From positions 3,159,766-3,223,765 of the forward strand of contig NZ_CP109901.1 in the NCBI RefSeq assembly GCF_033095805.1: a stretch of DNA of 64,000 nt, given 5' to 3'. The notes under the pieces are model-generated. The model was not told the origin of the DNA and searched no databases. It was given only the letters and a program-made list of their open reading frames with translations. The position numbers and the translations under genes are program-made. Each line of letters begins with the position of its first letter. Within the stretch, counting starts at the first letter, position 1. This stretch comes from Serratia sp. UGAL515B_01 (GTDB lineage: Bacteria; Pseudomonadota; Gammaproteobacteria; Enterobacterales; Enterobacteriaceae). Of the stretch, positions 1 through 8,954 are shown one piece after another.

Positions 1-663
1 AATGATGTGTATGACCTGTTACAACATACCAGTCTTTCGATCGTAGGTGAGCTTACTCTGCCAATCGATCACTGTGTGTTGGTAACAGGTGCAACAGATC
101 TGAGCCAGATCGACGTTGTCTACAGTCATCCGCAACCTTTCCAGCAATGCAGTCAATTCATTAATCGTTACCCACATTGGAAAATTGAGTATTGCGAAAG
201 TACCGCAGCCGCAATGGAGAAAGTCGCCGAATTAAAATCGCCAAAAGCGGCAGCATTAGGCAGCGAGGCCGGTGGCGCGTTATACAACCTACAGGTTTTG
301 GAACACAATCTGGCTAATCAGCAGCAGAACATTACCCGCTTCATCATACTGGCACGCAAAGCCATTGACGTTTCCGAACAGGTTCCAGCCAAAACCACAT
401 TGATTATGGCAACTGGTCAGCAATCAGGTGCCCTGGTTGAAGCATTATTAGTGCTGCGTGACAATGGCATTATCATGACCAAACTGGAGTCACGCCCGAT
501 CAATGGCAACCCGTGGGAGGAGATGTTTTACATCGATGTCCAAGCTAACCTGCGTTCTGATGCGATGACGAAGGCGCTTAAAGGTTTAGCTCCCATCACC
601 CGTTCACTGAAAGTTTTGGGATGTTATCCAAGCGAAAACGTTGTACCCGTTGATCCGTCTTAG
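1..663 (+). CDS. pheA: Bifunctional chorismate mutase/prephenate dehydratase (P-protein), 3' part
   Basis: This is the C-terminal part of the enzyme that turns chorismate into prephenate and then phenylpyruvate for phenylalanine synthesis in the cytoplasm. The reading frame is open from base 1 (Asn-Asp-Val-Tyr...), so the N-terminal chorismate mutase domain and the start of the dehydratase lie outside the window. Visible landmarks are the dehydratase TRF motif and the C-terminal ACT-type regulatory domain with the GALV and ESRP motifs known to bind phenylalanine for feedback inhibition. The protein ends [11 protein letters not shown], almost identical to E. coli PheA. The gene converges on tyrA, the usual enterobacterial arrangement. 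The apparent GTG start at base 7 is only an internal codon. Confidence 0.97.
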   Translation, partial: NDVYDLLQHTSLSIVGELTLPIDHCVLVTGATDLSQIDVVYSHPQPFQQCSQFINRYPHWKIEYCESTAAAMEKVAELKSPKAAALGSEAGGALYNLQVLEHNLANQQQNITRFIILARKAIDVSEQVPAKTTLIMATGQQSGALVEALLVLRDNGIIMTKLESRPINGNPWEEMFYIDVQANLRSDAMTKALKGLAPITRSLKVLGCYPSENVVPVDPS

Positions 664-673
664 CAAGTAAAAA

Positions 674-694
674 GGGTTCGACATTGTCGAACCC
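674..694. terminator. Hairpin between the convergent pheA and tyrA genes
   Basis: A perfect inverted repeat (GGGTTCGAC, 3-base loop, GTCGAACCC) lies 11 bases after the pheA stop. It has an A-run on its left side, so read on the minus strand it is followed by T residues. It fits best as a terminator for minus-strand tyrA transcription and may also serve pheA. Confidence 0.6.
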
Positions 695-700
695 AATACT

Positions 701-863
701 AGGCTGTGTCCCTTAACTGTACGCGAGCGCCGCTGGCGGTCATTTGCGCGCAGAGCAAGGCGTGAGCCGCGAGGTTGGGTGGACCCAATAAGCTGGGAAC
801 AACGCAGCAATGCACGCCAATGGCATCAGCCCGTAGGGGCTGCGACGGCACCACACACAGCCT
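701..863. repeat. MITE-like repeat, copy A (about 163 bp)
   Basis: The segment begins AGGCTGTGTCCCTTAA and ends ACACAGCCT, so its ends are inverted repeats. It has no meaningful ORF. Its left ~90 bases are nearly identical to bases 34,026-34,115 and recognisably related to 10,312-10,410. It lies between pheA and tyrA. Size, ends and dispersal suggest a non-autonomous miniature element; no transposase of this type is in the window. Confidence 0.65.
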
Positions 864-925
864 AGACTCTTTAATTAACTGTGATCACCTGGCATCAACG
901 ACGCTCAAGATTCCATACTGGTGCG

Positions 926-2047
926 TTATTGGCGGCTGTCGTTCGCTTGCAACAGCAATGAACGGCTTTCAACGAGGAAACGCTGAGCGTAATCACCGAA
1001 CCAGTGTTCAACCTTCTGGAAACTTTGGATAAATGCCTGTTTATCGCCCTGTTCCAGCAGTTTGATCGCCTCACCAAAACGTTGATAATAACGTTTTATC
1101 AGGCGAATATTTTCATCAGAGGACATAATGATATCCGCGTATAACTGCGGATCCTGAGCAAATAAGCGGCCTACCATTGCCAGTTCCAGCCGGTAAATCG
1201 GTGAAGACAGTGTCAGCAATTGTTCCAACTGCACATTTTCTTCCGCCAGATGCAAACCATAGGCAAAAGTGGCAAAGTGACGTAACGCTTGAATAAAGGC
1301 CATATTCTGATCGTGTTCAACAGCGCTGATGCGATGCAACCGCGCGCCCCACACTTGCAATTGTTCTAGTAACCACCGATAGGCTTCAGGCTGGCGACCA
1401 TCACAATACACGACGACCTGTTTGGCAACGCTACCAACATCAGGACCAAACATAGGGTGCAACCCAAGTACCGGGCCACCATGCCTTGCCAACATCGCCT
1501 GCAATGGACGATTTTTTACCGAAGCCAGATCGACCAAAATGCAGTCCTCCGGCAGAGTCGGCAGTTGGTTTATCACCTGTTCTGTAACATGTATGGGGAC
1601 ACTAACAATCACCATACCAGCATCTGCGAGTAACTCATCAGCCTGTGGCCAGTCTTCCTGATCAAGTACCTTTACCTGGTAACCAGAAAGCGTCAGCAAC
1701 CGATTGAATAGCCGCCCCATCTGCCCTTTACCACCAATAATAACCACAGGACGCAGTTGCGGACACAACGTCTTAAAACCTTTGTCATTCTCGCTGGTAT
1801 ATGACTCGCGCATTACGCGTCGCAGCACGTCTTCGATCAAATCTGGCGAAACACCAAGGCCTTCAGCTTCTTTGCGACGAGAGGCCAGCATTGCAGCCTC
1901 TCGTTCAGGAACATAGACCGGCAACCCATAGTGGCTTTTGACTTCTCCTACCTCTGCCACCAATGCCAAGCGCTTTGCCAATAATGCTAATAGAGCTTTA
2001 TCTACTTCATCAATTTGATCGCGTAGTGCGGTCAGTTCAGCCACCAT
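926..2047 (-). CDS. tyrA: Bifunctional chorismate mutase/prephenate dehydrogenase (T-protein)
   Basis: The protein converts chorismate to prephenate and oxidises it with NAD+ to 4-hydroxyphenylpyruvate, the route to tyrosine. At 373 aa it matches the family length. Residues 1-90 are an AroQ-type chorismate mutase domain ([19 protein letters not shown]). A dinucleotide-binding motif GGKGQMG follows near residue 105, and then the conserved GLHPMFGPD stretch of prephenate dehydrogenases. It lies 6 bases downstream of aroF in the same direction, so the two form the aroF-tyrA operon, expected to be controlled by TyrR from the boxes upstream of aroF. No damage is visible. Confidence 0.97.
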   Translation of the reverse strand: MVAELTALRDQIDEVDKALLALLAKRLALVAEVGEVKSHYGLPVYVPEREAAMLASRRKEAEGLGVSPDLIEDVLRRVMRESYTSENDKGFKTLCPQLRPVVIIGGKGQMGRLFNRLLTLSGYQVKVLDQEDWPQADELLADAGMVIVSVPIHVTEQVINQLPTLPEDCILVDLASVKNRPLQAMLARHGGPVLGLHPMFGPDVGSVAKQVVVYCDGRQPEAYRWLLEQLQVWGARLHRISAVEHDQNMAFIQALRHFATFAYGLHLAEENVQLEQLLTLSSPIYRLELAMVGRLFAQDPQLYADIIMSSDENIRLIKRYYQRFGEAIKLLEQGDKQAFIQSFQKVEHWFGDYAQRFLVESRSLLLQANDSRQ

Positions 2048-2053
2048 AGCTTA

Positions 2054-3127
2054 CTACTCTCCAGTGCGTGCCATCAGCGCCGCACCAAGTTCCTGGTGCA
2101 TTTGGCGCAACAGAGTCTCTGTGCTTTCCCAGTTGATACAGGCATCCGTCACAGAAACGCCGTAACGCATCTCTGCACGGGGCTGCTCAGAAGACTGGCT
2201 ACCCTCATTCAGATGGCTCTCCAGCATGATACCTGTGATCGAACGGTTACCTGCCTTAATCTGCTCTACCACAGATTCAGCAACAGCAGGCTGACGACGA
2301 TAATCTTTATTAGAGTTACCATGGCTGCAATCTATCATCAAGGAAGGATGAAGTCCTGCTGCCTGCATCTGTTTTTCACACGCCGCAACGTGTTCTACAC
2401 TGTAGTTCGGTGTCTTTCCTCCGCGGAGGATCACATGCCCATCTGGATTACCCTGGGTTTGCAACAGGCAAACCTGCCCAGACTGGTTAATACCGACAAA
2501 ACGATGCGACATTGACGCGGCACGCATAGCATTAATCGCAGTTCCAAGGCTACCATCGGTACCATTCTTGAAACCTACTGGCATTGAGAGGCCTGAAGCC
2601 ATTTCGCGGTGCGTTTGAGATTCTGTTGTACGGGCCCCGATCGCAGACCAACTGAACAGATCGCCCAGATATTGAGGGCTGTTAGGATCCAATGCTTCAG
2701 TCGCCAGCGGTAATCCCATACCAACCAGATCCAACAGTAAGCGGCGTGCAATGTGTAAACCGGCCTCGACATCAAACGAACCGTCCATATAAGGATCGTT
2801 GATCAGCCCTTTCCAACCCACAGTCGTTCTTGGCTTTTCAAAATAGACACGCATAACGATATACAGCTGATCACTCAATTCATCCGACAACGTCTTCAGA
2901 CGACGTGCGTAATCTAGCGCAGCATCAGGGTCATGAATCGAACACGGCCCACAAACCACCAGCAGGCGATGATCTTGCCCTTTGAGAATATTGGCAATTG
3001 TTTGACGGGCAGCCGCAATTTCACTTTCATCGCGAATACTTAACGGAAACTGTTGCTTTAGCTCTTCCGGAGTGATCAGAACCTGTTCTGCACTGATATG
3101 TACGTTGTTGAGCACGTCTTTTTGCAT
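2054..3127 (-). CDS. aroF: 3-deoxy-7-phosphoheptulonate (DAHP) synthase, tyrosine-sensitive
   Basis: This enzyme condenses phosphoenolpyruvate and erythrose 4-phosphate, the first step of the shikimate pathway. The 357-aa product starts MQKDVLNNVHIS and carries the family signatures VCGPCSIHDP, MRVYFEKPRTTVGWKGLINDP and DCSHGNSNKDYRRQP, including the metal-ligand cysteine in GPCSIH. The close match to E. coli AroF, including the N-terminus, and the direct coupling to tyrA identify the tyrosine-inhibited isoenzyme rather than AroG or AroH. Transcription is expected to be repressed by TyrR with tyrosine; candidate boxes are at 3209-3375. Confidence 0.96.
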   Translation of the reverse strand: MQKDVLNNVHISAEQVLITPEELKQQFPLSIRDESEIAAARQTIANILKGQDHRLLVVCGPCSIHDPDAALDYARRLKTLSDELSDQLYIVMRVYFEKPRTTVGWKGLINDPYMDGSFDVEAGLHIARRLLLDLVGMGLPLATEALDPNSPQYLGDLFSWSAIGARTTESQTHREMASGLSMPVGFKNGTDGSLGTAINAMRAASMSHRFVGINQSGQVCLLQTQGNPDGHVILRGGKTPNYSVEHVAACEKQMQAAGLHPSLMIDCSHGNSNKDYRRQPAVAESVVEQIKAGNRSITGIMLESHLNEGSQSSEQPRAEMRYGVSVTDACINWESTETLLRQMHQELGAALMARTGE

Positions 3128-3208
3128 GATGCTGCTTCCTGTCTTTAGCTGTTATGCGTGAGCGTTGTTAGAACATTGAGTGTTGTAGATTAATACACTA
3201 CCATATAT

Positions 3209-3375
3209 TGTAAATTTTTAAATCCATTCTTTGTAAATAAAAAATTACTATTTAAATAAAAATGACAACCGGATAGTTGAATTATAACAATACAATGATT
3301 TAATTAATAAAAAATAAATTGGCTTACCAATGGCTCGTTGAAAGCCTCATTGTTTTTTGTAAACCTTTTGATACA
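3209..3375 (-). promoter_or_regulatory. Three TyrR-box-like sites upstream of aroF
   Basis: The TyrR consensus is TGTAAA-N6-TTTACA. Three candidates on the plus strand start at 3209 (right half AATCCA, poor), 3232 (right half ATTACT) and 3358 (right half GATACA). All keep a perfect left TGTAAA half. Two lie 23 bases apart and the third is more than 100 bases further upstream, which resembles the three-box layout known for E. coli aroF. The right halves are weak, so individual sites are tentative. Confidence 0.55.
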
Positions 3376-3578
3376 AACATATTATCAATGAGAGTTAAAA
3401 GCCATTACAGCGGATAAAATTCTGGCTTCAAGGTAAAGTCCCTTACCTGAGAGCTTCAAGTTCCTTAGGGCGGATGCAGCTATGATACATTGCACTTCAG
3501 GTCAACTTTCTTCATTTTCGGGCAAGAAAAAGTATATTTTTCGTTCACATTAATTCAACAACATATCAAGAGGCGTTA

Positions 3579-4166
3579 ATGTTCAAACAAGGAGATTTGA
3601 TCTTTACACAAATTGGCTCCGCCTCAAACGCAATATCGGCAGTTACAGAAGGGTACCGTGGAGCCCGGGTAAATCATGTCGGGGTGATTGTAGTGAATAA
3701 CAGAGGGACTTTCGTACTCGAAGCGTTTCCTCCAGAGGTTCGTGTTACCAGCCTATCCGTTTTCCTGCGGCGCTCAGAATTCAAGTTTGGAAAACCCAGA
3801 TATATCCTGACTCGGCTGCATCGACAATTCCGCTCTCTTATTCCTAACGCTATTCAATATGGCCTTGAGCAGCGAAATAGACCTTACGACCAGCTCTATC
3901 TCACCGAAACTTCAGCGTTGTATTGCAGTGAACTTATCGTGGATATGTTCAGGTATGCTAACGGAGGAAATGAATTTTTTGTCGAACAGCCAATGAGTTT
4001 TCATGACCCAGCATCTGGAAAAATCCTTCCAGTCTGGATCGAATACTATGCGAAATTTGGTATGAATGTGCCACAGGGGCAACCTGGCTCAAATCCTGGC
4101 TCAATCAGTAAAGACGAGCGCCTGAGTATCATCGAAATTCAAGGCCCTCCTAGCGGGTATATCTAG
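3579..4166 (+). CDS. YiiX/YebB-like permuted NlpC/P60 cysteine hydrolase
   Basis: The 195-aa protein has no clear signal peptide and looks cytoplasmic. It resembles the permuted papain-like (NlpC/P60 superfamily) hydrolases of the YiiX/YebB type. The circularly permuted catalytic order is visible: His33 in NHVGVI, Glu48 in FVLEA, and Cys116 in LYCSELIVDMF. The family is thought to cleave amide or ester bonds in peptides or lipids, but no substrate can be inferred here. The gene stands alone between aroF (divergent) and rplS (convergent). It starts with ATG after an AAGAGGC ribosome-binding sequence. The C-terminal ~35 residues are Gly/Pro/Ser-rich and not recognised. Confidence 0.75.
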   Translation: MFKQGDLIFTQIGSASNAISAVTEGYRGARVNHVGVIVVNNRGTFVLEAFPPEVRVTSLSVFLRRSEFKFGKPRYILTRLHRQFRSLIPNAIQYGLEQRNRPYDQLYLTETSALYCSELIVDMFRYANGGNEFFVEQPMSFHDPASGKILPVWIEYYAKFGMNVPQGQPGSNPGSISKDERLSIIEIQGPPSGYI

Positions 4167-4251
4167 GCTTTGTACCTTTGCCATCAAACTGAAAATTTTA
4201 ACATGCTTCGTATCTCAAAACGTGCAGTATGGCCAGTTTGTATCACAACAT

Positions 4252-4282
4252 AAAAAGGGGATCACCATAACGGTAATCCCCT
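4252..4282 (-). terminator. Rho-independent terminator of the rpsP-rimM-trmD-rplS operon
   Basis: On the minus strand an 11-bp near-perfect stem (AGGGGATTACC/GGTGATCCCCT) with a short loop is followed by five T residues, about 40 bases after the rplS stop. Confidence 0.88.
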
Positions 4283-4320
4283 GATAACTATTAACTTTTG
4301 GATGCAGCGCTAGCTGTATC

Positions 4321-4683
<363 letters not shown>

Positions 4684-4721
4684 CTAGGTAAACTGATATA
4701 TCGGTCTCGTCGAGACAATGC

Positions 4722-5489
4722 TCAGACGTTTCCTTCATAGTCCTGTCGCTTGGCGTGATGTTCCCGTTGGAACTCAGCCAGCAACACCGCTTGCTCGTCA
4801 GTCAGAGCTAGGCTTTCTAGAAGTTCAGGTCTTCTAAGCCAGGTACGGCCCAGCGACTGCTTTAAGCGCCAGCGACGTATCTCGGCATGGTTGCCCGACA
4901 GCAAAACTGGCGGAACCTCCATCCCTTCCAACACCTCCGGGCGGGTATAGTGTGGACAGTCCAACAACCCATCAGCAAAGGAATCCTCTTCTGCTGAGGC
5001 CTGATGGCCCAGAACACCCGGTATAAAACGGGCGACTGAATCGATCAGAGTCATTGCCGGCAGTTCGCCACCGCTGAGTACGTAATCGCCGATTGACCAT
5101 TCTTCATCAATTTCGGTTTGGATCACGCGCTCATCTATCCCTTCGTAACGGCCACAGACCAGAATCATCTTCTGATTAGCCGCCAGTTCGCACACACCAG
5201 CTTGATCCAGTTTGCGCCCCTGAGGTGACAGATAAATCACCTTTGCTCCCTCGCCTGCCGCTGCTTTCGCTGCATGAATAGCTTCCCGTAAAGGTTGCAC
5301 CATCATCAGCATTCCCGGGCCACCGCCATAAGGGCGGTCATCCACGGTACGATGCCGGTCGTAGGTGAAGTCACGTGGACTCCAACACTGCACGCTCAGC
5401 AGGCCATTCTTTACTGCCCGGCTAGTTACCCCGTAGTCGGTGATCGCACGGAACATCTCAGGAAACAGGCTTACAATACCAATGAACAC
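4722..5489 (-). CDS. trmD: tRNA (guanine37-N1)-methyltransferase
   Basis: TrmD transfers a methyl group from S-adenosylmethionine to G37 of tRNAs with a G36, which prevents +1 frameshifting. The 255-aa protein shows the conserved TrmD segments: [13 protein letters not shown] at the N-terminus, [12 protein letters not shown], the knot-forming [14 protein letters not shown], and [15 protein letters not shown]. It is the third gene of the ribosomal/RNA-modification operon, 52 bases after rimM. Length and motifs are normal. Confidence 0.98.
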   Translation of the reverse strand: MFIGIVSLFPEMFRAITDYGVTSRAVKNGLLSVQCWSPRDFTYDRHRTVDDRPYGGGPGMLMMVQPLREAIHAAKAAAGEGAKVIYLSPQGRKLDQAGVCELAANQKMILVCGRYEGIDERVIQTEIDEEWSIGDYVLSGGELPAMTLIDSVARFIPGVLGHQASAEEDSFADGLLDCPHYTRPEVLEGMEVPPVLLSGNHAEIRRWRLKQSLGRTWLRRPELLESLALTDEQAVLLAEFQREHHAKRQDYEGNV

Positions 5490-5541
5490 CAGCCAATCCC
5501 CATTGTGTTATTCCACTTGCTTCGACCATTTAATCCGGAGG

Positions 5542-6090
5542 TCAAAAACCAGGATCCCAATCTGCCTCAATAATTTTGGCAGCGAGATCGACTTTCTTGA
5601 TAACCTGCCCATGAAGAAACGGAACTAACCGCTCCTTCATACCGAATGCATCTTTCAGGTTTGCTCGCACAACCATTACGTCGTTTGAACCGGTTTCCAT
5701 CATATCAATGACTTTACCCAGCTCGTATCCAGAGGGGGTGACTACCTGGCAGCCCATTAGGTCTTTCCAGTAATAATCATCGCCTTCCAGAGGAGGCAAC
5801 TGCTCGGAATTCACGACGATTTCGCAATTCGTCAGTAAATTCGCCGCATCCCGATCGTCAATACCTTTTATTTTGATGATCAGGTCCTGGCTGTGGCGCT
5901 TCCAGTCTTCCAGCTCAACAAGCTGCCATTGACCAGAACGCTGGATAAACCAAGGCTGATAGTCAAATATGCTTTCGGCGTTCTCGGTGGATGAAAATAC
6001 TCTGAGCCAACCACGGATGCCGTAAGTAGACCCCATTTTACCGAGTACAATCGGCGTGATCGGTGCTACCGGTTTGAGTTGCTTGCTCAT
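5542..6090 (-). CDS. rimM: Ribosome maturation factor RimM
   Basis: RimM binds S19 and assists late maturation of the 30S subunit head. The chosen start ([11 protein letters not shown]) gives 182 aa, the E. coli length; an in-frame ATG three codons upstream is less likely. The N-terminal domain ([21 protein letters not shown]) and the C-terminal PRC-barrel-like domain ending EADWDPGF are both intact. It starts 18 bases after rpsP and is probably translated from the same mRNA. Confidence 0.97.
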   Translation of the reverse strand: MSKQLKPVAPITPIVLGKMGSTYGIRGWLRVFSSTENAESIFDYQPWFIQRSGQWQLVELEDWKRHSQDLIIKIKGIDDRDAANLLTNCEIVVNSEQLPPLEGDDYYWKDLMGCQVVTPSGYELGKVIDMMETGSNDVMVVRANLKDAFGMKERLVPFLHGQVIKKVDLAAKIIEADWDPGF

Positions 6091-6108
6091 TGCCACCACC
6101 GCGACAGA

Positions 6109-6357
6109 TTAAGCTGCTTTCTTAGCGTCTTTGATCAGCGCGTGAACGCGATCAGAAACGGTTGCACCCAGACCAACCCAGTGCTCAATACGGTCCAGAT
6201 CCAGACGCAGAGCTTCAGCCTGACCAGATGCGATCGGGTTGAAAAAGCCTACACGCTCGATGAAACGCCCATCACGAGCATTACGACTGTCGGTCACTAC
6301 TACTTGATAAAACGGACGCTTTTTAGCGCCGCCACGTGCCAAACGAATTGTTACCAT
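6109..6357 (-). CDS. rpsP: 30S ribosomal protein S16
   Basis: S16 is a primary-binding small-subunit protein. The start at 6357 ([17 protein letters not shown]) gives the standard 82 aa. An in-frame upstream extension to 6444 exists but is not conserved. The ATG is preceded by AAAGAGGATGTT, a good ribosome-binding site. It is the first gene of rpsP-rimM-trmD-rplS, and a GC-rich hairpin lies just upstream in its leader. Confidence 0.98.
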   Translation of the reverse strand: MVTIRLARGGAKKRPFYQVVVTDSRNARDGRFIERVGFFNPIASGQAEALRLDLDRIEHWVGLGATVSDRVHALIKDAKKAA

Positions 6358-6383
6358 AACATCCTCTTTAGTTAATAAAACAG

Positions 6384-6411
6384 CCGGGCCCCATTGAGGG
6401 ACGGGGCCCGG
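6384..6411 (-). terminator. Strong GC-rich hairpin between ffh and rpsP
   Basis: A perfect 9-bp stem (CCGGGCCCC/GGGGCCCGG) is followed on the minus strand by CTGTTTTATT. It lies 27 bases upstream of the rpsP start codon and 160 bases after the ffh stop. It could end ffh transcription, attenuate the rpsP operon, or both. Confidence 0.6.
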
Positions 6412-6571
6412 TTGCAATATAAAAAGCCCAAAAATTTTACTCATTTTGGCGCAAAAAGCAATCTAAAGCGTCGATTGCCAAGAAATCGCTTTGCAGCCAT
6501 CACACTTTCAGGCAGTTTTTACCACGAAGGGTAAATCAGCAAACCTGCCGCACGACCAATGCGGACAGATC

Positions 6572-7933
6572 TTAACGGCCTGGGAAGCCTGGCGGCATCA
6601 TACCTTTCATGCCACGCAACATCTTCGCCATCCCGCCTTTTTTCATCTTTTTCATCATGCGTTGCATTTCGTCGAACTGTTTCAGTAAGCGGTTGACGTC
6701 CTGCACCTGCATACCCGCCCCCATGGCAATTCGACGTTTGCGCGAACCTTTGATTATTTCAGGTTTAGCGCGTTCTTTCAGTGTCATCGAATTGATGATC
6801 GCCTCCATACGCACCAGCACTTTATCGTCCATTTGTGATTTCACGTTATCTGGCAGTTGGCCCGCGCCAGGCAATTTGCTTAACATACTGGCCATGCCAC
6901 CCATGTTGCGCATCTGTTTCAGTTGTTCAAGGAAATCGGTCAGATCGAAACCATCACCCTTCTTCAACTTGTTAGCCAACTTTTCCGCCTGCGCGCGGTC
7001 AACCTTGCTTTCGATATCTTCGATCAGTGACAGCACATCGCCCATGCCTAGAATACGTGAAGCGACGCGATCGGGATGGAAAGGTTCAAGTGCATCGGTT
7101 TTCTCACCCACACCGAGGAACTTGATTGGCTTACCAGTAATGTGACGAATCGATAAAGCCGCACCTCCGCGAGCATCACCATCAACCTTGGTTAACACCA
7201 CGCCCGTCAGCGGTAGTGCTTCGTTGAAGGCTTTAGCGGTGTTAGCTGCATCCTGACCGGTCATAGCGTCTACGACAAACAGCGTTTCCACCGGCTTGAG
7301 CGCCGCATGTACCTGTTTGATCTCATCCATCATCGCTTCATCGACATGCAAACGGCCTGCGGTATCGACGATCAATACGTCATAAAACTTCAGCTTGGCC
7401 TGCTGCAATGCGCGATCAACAATCTCGATTGGTTTTTCTTTGATGTCTGACGGGAAGAAGTCAATACCAACGCCTTCAGCCAAGGTTTCCAACTGGCGGA
7501 TCGCTGCAGGGCGATACACATCGGCTGATACCACCAAAATCTTTTTCTTCTGTTTTTCTTTCAAAAACTTACCGAGCTTGGCAACACTGGTGGTTTTCCC
7601 CGCCCCCTGTAACCCTGCCATCAACACGACTGCAGGTGGTTGGGCTGCCAGATTCAGCTCAGTGTTTATTTCACCCATCGCGGCAATCAGTTCGTTTTTG
7701 ACGATCTTGACGAACTCCTGGCCTGGCGTCAGGCTTTTATTCACCTCATGACCAACCGCGCTCTCTTTTACGCGATTGATGAAGTCACGCACGACAGGTA
7801 GCGCAACATCCGCTTCCAGCAGTGCCATTCGTACTTCACGCAGAGTATCTTTAATATTTTCTTCTGTCAGCCGGCCACGGCCGCTGATATTGCGCAGAGT
7901 GCGCGATAATCGATCGGTTAAATTTTCAAACAT
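6572..7933 (-). CDS. ffh: Signal recognition particle protein Ffh
   Basis: Ffh with 4.5S RNA binds signal sequences of nascent inner-membrane proteins and delivers them to FtsY. The start MFENLTDRLSRTL gives 453 aa, as in E. coli; the longer in-frame version adds 14 unconserved residues. An N-terminal helical domain is followed by the G domain (GLQGAGKTT, DTAGRLHVD, LTKVDGDARGG). A Met-rich M domain ends in MKKMKKGGMAKMLRGMKG and contains the RNA-binding GSRKRRIAMGAGM. It is divergent from ypjD. Confidence 0.98.
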   Translation of the reverse strand: MFENLTDRLSRTLRNISGRGRLTEENIKDTLREVRMALLEADVALPVVRDFINRVKESAVGHEVNKSLTPGQEFVKIVKNELIAAMGEINTELNLAAQPPAVVLMAGLQGAGKTTSVAKLGKFLKEKQKKKILVVSADVYRPAAIRQLETLAEGVGIDFFPSDIKEKPIEIVDRALQQAKLKFYDVLIVDTAGRLHVDEAMMDEIKQVHAALKPVETLFVVDAMTGQDAANTAKAFNEALPLTGVVLTKVDGDARGGAALSIRHITGKPIKFLGVGEKTDALEPFHPDRVASRILGMGDVLSLIEDIESKVDRAQAEKLANKLKKGDGFDLTDFLEQLKQMRNMGGMASMLSKLPGAGQLPDNVKSQMDDKVLVRMEAIINSMTLKERAKPEIIKGSRKRRIAMGAGMQVQDVNRLLKQFDEMQRMMKKMKKGGMAKMLRGMKGMMPPGFPGR

Positions 7934-8099
7934 CGTCTCATGCTCAACGTAAGAGTCAGGCCGCAGTGGCGACACAATTGCGGCGATTATAACACGAAGC
8001 TGCTACGATCTCTGCTTCAGCGTTGGAGATTGGTTGGAGTGGGACACGCTCGACGTTATACTGATACTCAAATTAACCATGCCGATGCGAAATAACGCT

Positions 8100-8891
8100 A
8101 TGCCAGTTTTTTCTATTATGGCTCTGATGGCCTACCTGCTAAGCCTTGGACTGATCATTCCCAGTTTGTTGCGGAAGAATAGCGCATACCGTCAGTTGGC
8201 CCTTGTTTCAGCCGTTGTAGCACTGTTCTGTCATGCTATTGCGCTACAGCAGCGTATTTTTGATGTCAGTACTGGGCAAAATCTGAGTCTACTGAACATT
8301 GGCTCTACCGTCAGCCTAATCATCTGTTCGGTGATGACCTTCGTCGCCTCACGCGATCGTGGCTGGTTTCTGCTGCCGATTGTCTACAGTTTTGCGATGA
8401 TAAACTTGGCATTTGCCAGCTTTCTGCCTGGTGAGTTTATTACCCATCTGGAAGCTAGCCCAGAGTTGATGGTCCATATTGGTCTGGCGCTATTCGCATA
8501 CGCAACGTTAATTATCGCCACGCTTTATGCTCTGCAACTCGCCTGGCTTGATTACTTGCTCAAGCACAAAAAACTCAGCTTTAGTGCCGATATGCCACCA
8601 CTAATGAGCATTGAACGTAAAATGTTCCACATCACTCAGATCGGCGTAGTGCTGTTAACGTTAACCTTGTGCACTGGCCTGCTCTATATGGATAACCTGT
8701 TCAGCAAAGAGAATGTACATAAAGCCGTGCTTTCTATTACTGCCTGGTTTGTCTACATCGTTTTGCTATGGGGACACTACCATGAAGGTTGGCGTGGTCG
8801 GCGCGTTGTCTGGTTCAGCTTCGCTGGCTCTTTTCTTCTCACGCTGGCCTACTTCGGTAGCCGCCTAATCCAAGAAGTCATGGTGCGCTAA
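8100..8891 (+). CDS. ypjD: Inner membrane protein YpjD (cytochrome c assembly/CcsA-like family)
   Basis: The 263-aa polytopic protein (start MPVFSIMALMAYLLSLGL) aligns along its length with E. coli YpjD and belongs to the CcsA/cytochrome c assembly superfamily. About eight hydrophobic segments are visible, and the C-terminal WGHYHEGWRGRRVVW stretch is highly conserved. No haem-lyase activity has been assigned to YpjD that I know of. It has been discussed together with the CorB/YfjD magnesium-efflux group because of constant linkage. It sits between ffh and yfjD. The start was placed by homology; 22 extra codons upstream are open. Confidence 0.92.
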   Translation: MPVFSIMALMAYLLSLGLIIPSLLRKNSAYRQLALVSAVVALFCHAIALQQRIFDVSTGQNLSLLNIGSTVSLIICSVMTFVASRDRGWFLLPIVYSFAMINLAFASFLPGEFITHLEASPELMVHIGLALFAYATLIIATLYALQLAWLDYLLKHKKLSFSADMPPLMSIERKMFHITQIGVVLLTLTLCTGLLYMDNLFSKENVHKAVLSITAWFVYIVLLWGHYHEGWRGRRVVWFSFAGSFLLTLAYFGSRLIQEVMVR

Positions 8892-8954
8892 AATAGAATC
8901 TAGCGTACCTGATCCCGGTTAGGTTTTTTCCCCCTTTATATAAGGAATACCGCG

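Noticed and set aside
775..1032. 85-codon plus-strand frame between pheA and tyrA
   Set aside because: It starts inside repeat copy A and runs into the antisense of tyrA.
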